NCBI GenBank assembly: GCA_900556395.1
Contig: USOQ01000044.1
Coordinates: forward strand, 1-22,781
DNA from: Candidatus Segatella caccae
GTDB taxonomy: Bacteria; Bacteroidota; Bacteroidia; Bacteroidales; Bacteroidaceae
Length of the DNA: 22,781 bases
Reading direction: 5' to 3'
Of the stretch, positions 15,700 through 22,781 are shown piece after piece. The notes under the pieces are model-generated. The model searched no databases and had not been told where the DNA came from. It saw only the letters and a program-made list of their open reading frames with translations. Position 1 is the first letter of the stretch. Every line of letters starts with the position of its first letter. A program made the position numbers and the translations under genes.

Positions 15700-17394
15700 A
15701 TGAAGAAAGCCAAACAAAGCTTGAAAATCATCATCACAACGCAACTATTCCTTGCACTGTCTATACTCATCGGCCGTGCACAGACACCTCAAAGCGTCGA
15801 TTCCCTGCTACACTGCATCGACAAGGCTATAGACAACTCTGCCCAATACGTCAGCCGCAAAGAGCTGCGCATCCGACAGCTGCAGCAACAGCTCTCGCAA
15901 GCCAAAAACCTCCATGCACAATACCAGCTCTCCTATCGGCTATACGAAGAGTACACGCCCTTCGTCAACGACTCTGCCATCATCTACCTCAAACGCTGCA
16001 TCGAGATTGCCCGGAAGACGGGCAGGCACTCCGAAGTAGGTAAGTGCCAGGCACTCATCGCCATCCGCTGCTCCAGCACAGGCAAGTTTATCGAGGCGCT
16101 CAACACCCTCAACGCCATCGACACCACCCAGCTTGACAACATTGCCAAGGGCACGTATTATATGGCTTACAACCACGTATACGGCGAAATCATATACTAC
16201 CGCAACCCCATCACCCCCGAGGCGCAATACGGCGCCATGGCAGCCGAATACCGGCAACGGATGTATGCTGCCCTTCCCCCCACCAGCAATTCGGTATTTC
16301 AGTATCATGAGCTCGACGCCCTCAATGCCCATGACAATCGGGAAGCCATGCGCATCAACGACCAGTGGCTCAGCCACGTAGAGAAAGGGTCGCATCCCTA
16401 CGCCCTCGTCACCCTCTACCGCTATTTAGCATACAAGGCAGAGAACGACAGCACCCGCATGATGTACTGGCTGGCAGAATCAGTCCTCACCGACATCAGG
16501 AACGGCGTCATGGACCAAGGATCCATGTGGGAAATGGCCAACCAGCTCATGGGCCTCAACGATGTCGACAGAGCCTACAAGTACATCAGTTTCAGTAGCA
16601 TCAGCGCCAACCGTTTCGGCTCACGACAGCGACTGGCCCAGATATCGCCCCTGCTGTCGGTCATCGCCAAGATGTACAAAGACGAGAACGACCAGTACAA
16701 CAGGCGACAGAACTATACCCTCTGCATCATCAGCATCCTGGCGTTGATGCTCCTCATCGGCGTGTTCTACGTCAGCCGACAGCGACATAAACTCGCCATC
16801 GCAAGAGACGACCTCGCCAAGACCAACCAGCAACTCAACGAACTCAATGCACAGCTCAAGTCGCTCAACGAGCAGCTCTCCTGCACCAACAGCCAGCTCT
16901 CTGTCGTCAACCATGAACTCACCGACGCCAACCGTGTCAAGGAAGAGTATGTGGGCAGATTTATGCGCCTCTGCTCCATCTATATCACCAAGATAGAGGA
17001 TCTGCGCAAGAGAGTGCACAAGAAGCTGAAGACACGCCAGTACGACGAACTCTACGAAATGACCCGTCCGCAAGACTTTAAGGAAGAAGATTTGGAGGAG
17101 TTTTATGCCAACTTCGATTCTGCCTTCTTGCAGCTCTTCCCGCATTTCATCGAGTCATTTAATGCGCTGTTGCGCCCCGAAGAGCGCATTGAGCAGCCCC
17201 AGAAGGAACAACTCTCCACCCCTATCCGCATCTTCGCCCTTATCCGATTGGGCATCACCGACAGCAGCAAAATAGCGGAGTTCCTGCATTACAGTGTCAA
17301 CACCATCTACAACTACAGAGCACATATCAAGAAAGGTGCCATCAACGACAAAGACTCCTTCGAGGAGGATGTAAGGAAGATCGGAACTTTCTAA
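15700..17394 (+). CDS. SusR-like inner-membrane regulator (TPR sensor, membrane span, HTH)
   Basis: A 564-residue protein. An N-terminal hydrophobic signal (about 8-27) leads into a helical, TPR-like periplasmic part (about 30-330). One membrane span (about 339-357, LCIISILALMLLIGVFYV) is followed by a coiled coil (about 362-415, repeats such as NQQLNELNAQLKSLNEQL) and a cytoplasmic part ending in a LuxR-type helix-turn-helix (about 505-545, IRLGITDSSKIAEFLHYSVN). This is the layout of SusR and related DUF6377-type PUL regulators: they sense an oligosaccharide outside the cytoplasm and activate transcription without a phosphorelay. There are no kinase or receiver domains, so it is not a hybrid two-component regulator. 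The gene lies between the susC-like operon and the GH3 operon, likely its targets, and has its own promoter. Confidence 0.88.
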   Translation: MKKAKQSLKIIITTQLFLALSILIGRAQTPQSVDSLLHCIDKAIDNSAQYVSRKELRIRQLQQQLSQAKNLHAQYQLSYRLYEEYTPFVNDSAIIYLKRCIEIARKTGRHSEVGKCQALIAIRCSSTGKFIEALNTLNAIDTTQLDNIAKGTYYMAYNHVYGEIIYYRNPITPEAQYGAMAAEYRQRMYAALPPTSNSVFQYHELDALNAHDNREAMRINDQWLSHVEKGSHPYALVTLYRYLAYKAENDSTRMMYWLAESVLTDIRNGVMDQGSMWEMANQLMGLNDVDRAYKYISFSSISANRFGSRQRLAQISPLLSVIAKMYKDENDQYNRRQNYTLCIISILALMLLIGVFYVSRQRHKLAIARDDLAKTNQQLNELNAQLKSLNEQLSCTNSQLSVVNHELTDANRVKEEYVGRFMRLCSIYITKIEDLRKRVHKKLKTRQYDELYEMTRPQDFKEEDLEEFYANFDSAFLQLFPHFIESFNALLRPEERIEQPQKEQLSTPIRIFALIRLGITDSSKIAEFLHYSVNTIYNYRAHIKKGAINDKDSFEEDVRKIGTF

Positions 17395-17596
17395 CATCTC
17401 TAATCTAACTTTCATAAAACTCAAACAGTGATGCTGTTGGCTTTGAGTTCTTAGTGACAGAAAGGAATGACAACTTCCATGACTTCACAAAATAACTTCT
17501 GAATACAATCATAAAAATCCCCTGAAAGGTTGCCTATATGCTAAGGCTTCCTTTCAGGGGATTCTCTTTGGCGCTTATACGAAGCGCTCAAAGGCT
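17395..17596. terminator. Bidirectional terminator between the regulator and the GH3 operon
   Basis: In the 202-bp convergent gap, AATCCCCTGAAAGG (17516-17529) and CCTTTCAGGGGATT (17550-17563) form a perfect 14-bp stem with a 20-nt loop that can add a short inner stem (GCCT/AGGC). The left flank is A-rich (ATAAAAA), giving a T-run for leftward GH3 transcripts; the right flank has CTCTTT for rightward transcripts. Nothing else is seen in the gap. Confidence 0.85.
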
Positions 17597-20002
17597 TTAT
17601 TCTACTGTGAACATAACATTCTTCGTTTCTCTACTATTAGGGCCTACCATGATGTCGAAATCGCCAGATTCGAGAACATACTGTAGGTTGGCATTATAGA
17701 ACTTCAGCATATCAGGAGTTATGTGGAAAATTACCTCCTTACTCTCGCCTGCAGCAAGATGAATGCGCTGAAAGCCTTTCAACTCTTTAACAGGACGGGA
17801 AATGCTTGCCACTTTATCTCGAATGTAAAGCTGTACGATTTCATCGGCTGCACAACGACCTGTGTTCGTAACACGAATGGTGGCAGTGATGTCGGCATGG
17901 TCGTTCCACGTATCGCTGTTGGCAGAGGCAACACTCGCTTTATGGGAACTCAACTGCAATGAACCATACTCGAAGGTGGTATAGCTCAGACCGTAGCCGA
18001 AGGGATAGAGAGCCCCATTGCGCACGTCGAGATAGTTGCTGGCATACTTGGCGAAACGTGGATTGTCGTCTGGCACGGGGCGACCTGTGTTCTGATGATT
18101 GTAATAGAGAGGCTCCTGGCCCGTAGTCTTGGGCATGGATGTAGTGAGCTTACCACAGGGCACCTTGTCACCGAAGACAACGTCGCAGATGGCATCGCCA
18201 GTTTCAGAACCGCCAAACCATACATTCATGATAGCAGGGATATGACTTTTCTCCCAGGTAAGCACGGTAGGACGACCAGAGAAATTGAGTAGCACGATGG
18301 GCTTACCTAATTGGGCAAGTTTTTCGAGCAAGTCGCGCTGTGTGTCGGGCATACGCAAGTCGGTACGACTGGCACATTCACCACTCATATCGGCAGTCTC
18401 GCCCATGGCACAAACGATGACATCAGCTTGGCGTGCTATCTGCAAAGCCTCAGCCTTCAACTTAGCATCATCCCCACGAGTTATAGTCTTGCCAAACTCA
18501 CCATCTTTCTGTTCTTGCTCGTCGTAAACCACGTTGCAACCTTGAGCATAAAGCAAAGTAGCTTTTCCTGCAAGAGCCTTCTCCATACTCTCCTTGAGTG
18601 AGGAATAGCGATCGGGGGTTGCTGCCACGCTCCAGGTTCCGCTCATATTGTTGCGCGTGTCGGCAAGCGGTCCGATGAGGGCTATCTTGCCCTTCTTGCT
18701 GAGGGGCAGCAGCTGACGGTCGTTCTTGAGCAGTACAAAGGTCTCGGCGGCAATGTCGCGGGCGGTCTGTCGATTTGTAGCGGTGAAGATGTCGGTCTTC
18801 TGTCGTTTGCTGTCGCAGTATCGATAAGGGTCTTCAAAGAGTCCCAACTTGTATTTAGCCTCTAAGATGCGTCGGCAAGCGGTGTCAATATCAGCTTCGC
18901 TCACCTTTCCTTCCTTAACGCTCTGCTCCAGGTATCGCACGAAGCCTTGCGAGCACATGTCCATATCGGTTCCAGCAAGGAGTGACTGTTCTGACGCTTC
19001 CTTGAGGTCGCTGGCGGTACCATGCTGTAGTATCTCTCCGATAGAACCATAGTCGGTGACTACGAATCCCTGGAAGTTCCACTGCTTGCGCAGCACATCG
19101 GTCATCATCCAATGGCTTGCCGTGGCTGGCACATAGTCGATAAGATTGAACGACGACATAACACTACCTACGCCCGCCTCGACGACCATCTTATAAGGAG
19201 GTAGAAACTGGTTGTACATGCGCACTCTGCTCATGTCGGTGGTATTGTACTCTTTGCCTGCCTCGACAGCTCCATAGAGGGCGAAATGCTTGAGGCAAGC
19301 CATGATGTGGTCTTTGGGGACAATGGTCTCACGGCTCATATCTGCCTGCTGATAACCTCGCGTCATGGCTGCTCCCAAGACACCACTGAGGTATGGGTCC
19401 TCGCCGAAGCCTTCACTGATGCGCCCCCAGCGGGCATCGAGAGCCACATCGACCATGGGCGAGAAGGTCCAGTTGATGCCATCGGCACTTGCCTCGCGTG
19501 CAGACACTGCGCCCACCTGTCTCAGAGCTTCCTCGTTCCACGAACAGGAGAGGGCAAGTGGGATGGGAAAAATGGTTTCATAACCATGAATAACGTCCAT
19601 ACCCACAAGGAGTGGGATGCCAAGTCTACTCTTGCGGATGGCAACCTGCTGCAGAGCTTTGATCTTGTCGAAGCCCTTGATGTTGAATACGCCTCCCATA
19701 CGGCCTGCCATGATGTCGCCAGCCACCTGGGTGTCCATAGCATTTCCTGTAGTAATATCGCCTGCCACCATGAGGTTGAGCTGACCTATCTTCTCTTGAA
19801 GCGTCATCTTGGCCATCAATTGGTCGATATATTCCTTCATGGGAAGAATCTTCTTGCTGTCAACTGGTTTCTTAGGCTGACGCTTAACTTTTTGTTTTAC
19901 TTGCACCGTCTTCCATGATGCTGATGGTGAGGCAGCTGCCCCCATTAAAGGAAAAGCTGCCCCAAAAAGAATGAATGATGATAACAATAATTCTTTTTTC
20001 AT
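17597..20002 (-). CDS. bglX: GH3 beta-glucosidase, BglX type
   Basis: An 801-residue protein with a signal peptide (1 to about 24, ..LMGAAA) and an unusual Lys-rich linker (about 31-51). The GH3 barrel shows GMDVIHGY, SPMVDVALDARWGR, SEGFGEDPYL and KHF (238-240), with nucleophile D317 in VVTDYGS. E323, six residues on, matches the Glu of E. coli BglX (SDHGAIKE), while E542 in MSGECASR is the other acid/base candidate. The second domain contains RTDLRMPDTQRDLL, and a fibronectin-III-like domain follows GALYPFGYGLSYTTF to the end. Sequence and length follow E. coli periplasmic BglX closely. It should release glucose from the non-reducing end of beta-gluco-oligosaccharides in the periplasm. It is 70 bp after the other GH3 gene on the same strand, so the two are likely co-transcribed. 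Confidence 0.93.
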   Translation of the reverse strand: MKKELLLSSFILFGAAFPLMGAAASPSASWKTVQVKQKVKRQPKKPVDSKKILPMKEYIDQLMAKMTLQEKIGQLNLMVAGDITTGNAMDTQVAGDIMAGRMGGVFNIKGFDKIKALQQVAIRKSRLGIPLLVGMDVIHGYETIFPIPLALSCSWNEEALRQVGAVSAREASADGINWTFSPMVDVALDARWGRISEGFGEDPYLSGVLGAAMTRGYQQADMSRETIVPKDHIMACLKHFALYGAVEAGKEYNTTDMSRVRMYNQFLPPYKMVVEAGVGSVMSSFNLIDYVPATASHWMMTDVLRKQWNFQGFVVTDYGSIGEILQHGTASDLKEASEQSLLAGTDMDMCSQGFVRYLEQSVKEGKVSEADIDTACRRILEAKYKLGLFEDPYRYCDSKRQKTDIFTATNRQTARDIAAETFVLLKNDRQLLPLSKKGKIALIGPLADTRNNMSGTWSVAATPDRYSSLKESMEKALAGKATLLYAQGCNVVYDEQEQKDGEFGKTITRGDDAKLKAEALQIARQADVIVCAMGETADMSGECASRTDLRMPDTQRDLLEKLAQLGKPIVLLNFSGRPTVLTWEKSHIPAIMNVWFGGSETGDAICDVVFGDKVPCGKLTTSMPKTTGQEPLYYNHQNTGRPVPDDNPRFAKYASNYLDVRNGALYPFGYGLSYTTFEYGSLQLSSHKASVASANSDTWNDHADITATIRVTNTGRCAADEIVQLYIRDKVASISRPVKELKGFQRIHLAAGESKEVIFHITPDMLKFYNANLQYVLESGDFDIMVGPNSRETKNVMFTVE

Positions 20003-20072
20003 GCTGATAATGTAGGTTTAAGATATAATTCTGACCTTTTACTTGGATTATTCTTAGGAAAAACTAAGACAT

Positions 20073-22325
20073 TTACTTCAGCTCAAAGGTTTTCTTAAGC
20101 TTCAAATTGTCGGAAGCATTGCCCACCCATGCTTCAAACTGTCCTGCCTCTGCCTTCCATGCGGCAGTAGCTTCATCATAGAAGCTGAGGGCATCCTTGC
20201 CCAGGGTGATGGTAACATCCTTGCTCTCGCCAGGCTGCAGACTCACCTTGCAGAAGCCTTTCAGTTCCTTGAGTGGACGGTCGACCGAAGCCTTGACGTC
20301 GTGGACATAGAGCTGCACGGTCTCTGAGCCAGCACGCTGTCCTATATTCTTTACCTGCACGGTAAAGGCGATGGAGTCAGTGGCTGTCATTGTGGTTTTG
20401 TCAGCACGCAGATTGCTGATTGCAAACTGGGTGTAGCTCAGACCATGGCCAAAGGCGAACACAGGGCGCTGCTTCTCCTTGTCTGCCCAACGATAACCGA
20501 CATAAATGCCTTCCTTATATTCCTCGTCAATGATATTTCCTTTGGTCTGAACACCACCTTCCAGGCGCCATGTGCCAGGATAGGTGTTGAGGGCATGAGC
20601 GCCCACCTCTTGCAAAGACTTCACCCAGGTGAAGGGCAGTTTACCCGACGGATTGACATCACCAGTGAGGACTGAAGCCAAAGCTTCGCCTGCCTCAGAG
20701 CCTAAATACCAGCCCTGCACGATGGCAGGCACCTTATCTTTCCAAGGCATAGCCACTGCATTACCTGAGATATTGACATACACGAAGTTCTTATTGGCTG
20801 CTGCCAAGGCTGTAACCAACTTATTTTGTGCATAAGGCAACTCATACTGCTGGCGGTCGTGACCCTCGCAGTCCTGATAGTCGCTCTTGTTGAGACCGCC
20901 GAAGAGGATGACACAGTCAGCAGTCTTAGCCTTCGCCACAGCCTCAGCAATGAGTTCTGCCTCGCTGCGCTTGTCTTCCAGATTCTGTCCCGTGGTAACG
21001 CCATTGTAGTTGCCTGTCACATCGCCCACATAGCCACGCACATACTCCACCTCTATGCCATCCTTGCCAAGACGCTCCTTTAAGCCCTGAAGTGGCGAGA
21101 TTTCCTTCTGCACCTTGAGCGATGAACTGCCACCACCTACGGTCATCATCTTGATGGCATTCTCGCCCACTACGAGCACGCGACGCACCTTCTGTGTGTT
21201 GACAGGCAACACGCGGTTCTTATTCTGCAACAACACGATGCCCTCTTCGGCTATCTGGCGCGCTGTGGCATAATGATCGTCCGAACAGAGGAAGCCATGA
21301 GGACGGTTGCGGTTCATCGTGGTGCGATAGAAGAGGCGCAACACGCGACGCACCTTCTCATCGAGTTCGCGAGTGGTGTATTTGCCTTCCTGTATGGCCT
21401 TCAAATAGGGACGGGCGAGATAATAGTTGTCGTAGGCGTTGGAGGCGCCCCAGCTCAATCCGTTGGTCCATGAGCCAAACTCCATATCGAGTCCGTTCTT
21501 CACAGCCTGGTCGGTGTCGTGGGCTCCACCCCAGTCGCTTACTACAACGCCATCAAACTGCCAGTCGGTCTTCAGTATCTTGTTGAGGGTGTACTGGTTG
21601 TGGCAGTTGTGCTCGTTGCGATAGAGATTATATGCACCCATAATGGCCCATGCCTTACCCTGCTCTACGGCTGCCTTGAAGGCTGGCAGATAGATTTCGT
21701 GCAGGGCACGGTCGCTCACCTTGACATTGACCTGATGGCGATATTCCTCATCGTTGTTCAGACAATAGTGCTTCACGCATGCCGACACGCCCTTCGACTG
21801 CAGTCCCTGTACGTAGGGCACTACCATGATGGAGGCAAGGAAGGGGTCTTCACCCATATACTCGAAGTTGCGACCATTGAGCGGTGTACGATAGATGTTG
21901 ACACCGGGTCCCAAGATCATGTCTTTGCCACGATAAAGAGCTTCTTCACCCAAAGCCTCTCCATAGAGACGGCTCATCTGAGGGTTCCAGGAGGCTGCAA
22001 GACAGGTGAGGGCAGGAAAAGCCACACAGGAGTCGTTGGTTTGTCCAGCCTGCTCCCACTCGTCCCATAGCACGTCGGGGCGAACACCATGAGGACCATC
22101 ATCGGTCCAGAAGTCGGGGAATCCCAAACGTGGAACTCCTGCTGATGAAAACTTGCTCTGGGCATGGATTACTCTGATTTTCTCCTGCAAGGTCATGCGG
22201 GAGATGGCATCGTCAATGCGTTGCTCTACTGGTTTGGTATCATCCAAATAAACAGGCAACTGCTGAGCCTGAACTGAGAAAATGGTTGTCAATGACAACA
22301 CGCAGGATAATGCTAATTGTTTCAT
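20073..22325 (-). CDS. GH3 beta-glucosidase (second, distinct type)
   Basis: A 750-residue protein with a signal peptide (1-21, ..SVQAQ) and no lipobox. The GH3 barrel has the opening TDDGPHGVRPD (about 74-84), PALTCLAASWNP, KHY (185-187) and nucleophile D264 in VVVSDWGGAHD. The acid/base is probably E487 in CEGHDRQQYELP, a common GH3 arrangement. The second domain includes NKNRVLPV and VLVVGENA, and a fibronectin-III-like domain follows FAFGHGLSYTQF. It differs clearly from the neighbouring BglX-type enzyme, so the two may split linkages (for example beta-1,3 and beta-1,4) or chain lengths. It is first in the leftward operon, with a promoter candidate about 110 bp upstream. Substrate beta-glucoside is inferred; some GH3 relatives act on xylosides. 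Confidence 0.92.
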   Translation of the reverse strand: MKQLALSCVLSLTTIFSVQAQQLPVYLDDTKPVEQRIDDAISRMTLQEKIRVIHAQSKFSSAGVPRLGFPDFWTDDGPHGVRPDVLWDEWEQAGQTNDSCVAFPALTCLAASWNPQMSRLYGEALGEEALYRGKDMILGPGVNIYRTPLNGRNFEYMGEDPFLASIMVVPYVQGLQSKGVSACVKHYCLNNDEEYRHQVNVKVSDRALHEIYLPAFKAAVEQGKAWAIMGAYNLYRNEHNCHNQYTLNKILKTDWQFDGVVVSDWGGAHDTDQAVKNGLDMEFGSWTNGLSWGASNAYDNYYLARPYLKAIQEGKYTTRELDEKVRRVLRLFYRTTMNRNRPHGFLCSDDHYATARQIAEEGIVLLQNKNRVLPVNTQKVRRVLVVGENAIKMMTVGGGSSSLKVQKEISPLQGLKERLGKDGIEVEYVRGYVGDVTGNYNGVTTGQNLEDKRSEAELIAEAVAKAKTADCVILFGGLNKSDYQDCEGHDRQQYELPYAQNKLVTALAAANKNFVYVNISGNAVAMPWKDKVPAIVQGWYLGSEAGEALASVLTGDVNPSGKLPFTWVKSLQEVGAHALNTYPGTWRLEGGVQTKGNIIDEEYKEGIYVGYRWADKEKQRPVFAFGHGLSYTQFAISNLRADKTTMTATDSIAFTVQVKNIGQRAGSETVQLYVHDVKASVDRPLKELKGFCKVSLQPGESKDVTITLGKDALSFYDEATAAWKAEAGQFEAWVGNASDNLKLKKTFELK

Positions 22326-22434
22326 TTGGTTTTATAATTTGATAATTTTTCTGTACGCTTCTGTAAAAAAGATGCAAACGAGCGCAATGAAAGCTTGGTT
22401 TCAGATTGTCGATTATAGCAAAAACTTCTTTTTG

Positions 22435-22466
22435 CAAAAATAAGAAAAAAAACAAATACAAACAAT
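22435..22466 (-). promoter_or_regulatory. Promoter of the GH3 operon
   Basis: On the minus strand ATTG (22466-22463) and TATTTTTG (22442-22435) are separated by 20 bp, as in the other two promoters of this locus. Transcription would start near 22428, giving a leader of about 100 nt. Confidence 0.5.
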
Positions 22467-22727
22467 CGAATATAGTAAAATAGTGGATTTGTATGCTGAT
22501 TACGAAAATATAACTTCTTAAAAACAAGCTGTTTGCGAAAACATCATCATGTGATATAAGTGGGAGAGCGTGAAAAAACTGTTAGTAAAAAACAGGTGGT
22601 ATTTTAGGTTATTGAAGATGTGTGTTTGCTACTTTACTCCTTACAGGGTATTCTATCCTTATTTCATCAGGAAGTCGGCATGGGAAATATTTGCTGCCAC
22701 AAATAGAAAAAACACACCCAAAAAACG

Positions 22728-22781
22728 CAAGTATCTTCATCGGCCATCGCAAGTACTTGCGATGGCCGATGAAGATACTTG
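22728..22781. repeat. Perfect 54-bp palindrome at the window edge
   Basis: Positions 22728-22754 are the exact reverse complement of 22755-22781, centred on CAAGTACTTG. Each arm contains a 22-bp word that starts and ends with the same CAAG/CTTG letters, and CGCAAG also flanks the left side, which would fit a head-to-head pair of a 22-bp tandem unit. Read leftward the structure is followed by CGTTTTTTG, as in a terminator for a gene beyond the edge. It may continue outside the window or be an assembly effect. Confidence 0.7.

Larger units (their letters stand above)
22326..22781. other. Right-edge non-coding region
   Basis: 456 bp with no convincing gene. It holds the GH3 operon promoter candidate (22435-22466), a small hairpin GCAAAAA-CTTC-TTTTTGC (22418-22435) at the expected start site, and the palindrome at the edge. 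A minus-strand frame (22740-22609, 43 codons, MKILAFFGC.. to ..VANTHLQ) is open upstream to the window edge and could be the end of a gene or a chance frame. Confidence 0.6.

Noticed and set aside
19286..19918. 210-codon open frame on the plus strand
   Set aside because: It is antisense to the conserved BglX-type GH3 gene and has no motif of its own.
21519..22070. 183-codon open frame on the plus strand
   Set aside because: It is antisense to the N-terminal half of the second GH3 gene and unrelated to any known family.
22240..22527. 95-codon minus-strand frame overlapping the GH3 start
   Set aside because: It is Phe/Leu/Ile-rich because of A+T-rich non-coding DNA, overlaps the real GH3 start and covers its promoter.
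22609..22740. 43-codon minus-strand frame next to the edge palindrome
   Set aside because: The frame is open upstream to the edge, so a start cannot be fixed, and the peptide has no recognised family. It is kept only as a note for when the flank is known.

Overview
The window looks like chromosomal DNA of a Bacteroidota bacterium, most likely Prevotella/Segatella (gut or rumen type). The reasons are a SusC/SusD-type polysaccharide utilisation locus (PUL), TTG-N20-TAnnTTTG promoters of the Bacteroidota kind, no Shine-Dalgarno sites, BACON and BspA-type repeats, and C-terminal sorting-like tails (..GIYIV....KVKK-stop). Genus-level placement is inference.

Left part (1-4610, A+T-rich, all on the minus strand): an apparent operon of a secreted BspA-like leucine-rich-repeat protein (3876-1402), a 59-residue protein of unknown function (1390-1211) and a GH18-fold protein with a beta/gamma-crystallin module that runs off the left edge (1174-1). 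The 734-bp gap to the next gene holds a terminator and an inverted repeat.

Middle part (4611-17394, richer in G+C): the core of a beta-glucan PUL. A GH16 glucanase with two copies of an unassigned ~220-residue module is transcribed leftward. From the same 540-bp intergenic region a rightward operon runs: SusC-like transporter, SusD-like lipoprotein, a three-part SusE-position glycan-binding lipoprotein with duplicated C-terminal domains, and a BACON-GH16 lipoprotein. After a repeat-rich gap of 411 bp comes a SusR-like membrane regulator (TPR sensor, one membrane span, coiled coil, HTH).

Right part (17395-22781): a two-gene leftward operon of GH3 beta-glucosidases (750 and 801 aa), separated from the regulator by a perfect 14-bp bidirectional terminator. 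The last 456 bp have no convincing gene and end in a perfect 54-bp palindrome that reaches the window edge.

Proposed working: the lipoprotein and tailed GH16 enzymes cut a beta-1,3- or mixed-linkage beta-1,3/1,4-glucan at the cell surface. The SusD-like and SusE-position proteins hold the chain, the SusC-like protein imports oligosaccharides, and the two GH3 enzymes release glucose in the periplasm. The regulator would sense a periplasmic sugar and control the locus. The exact glucan cannot be fixed from sequence alone. The best candidates for undescribed biology are the LRR/small-protein/GH18-crystallin operon, the duplicated modules in the first GH16 and in the SusE-position protein, and the repeat tract at 15299-15620.
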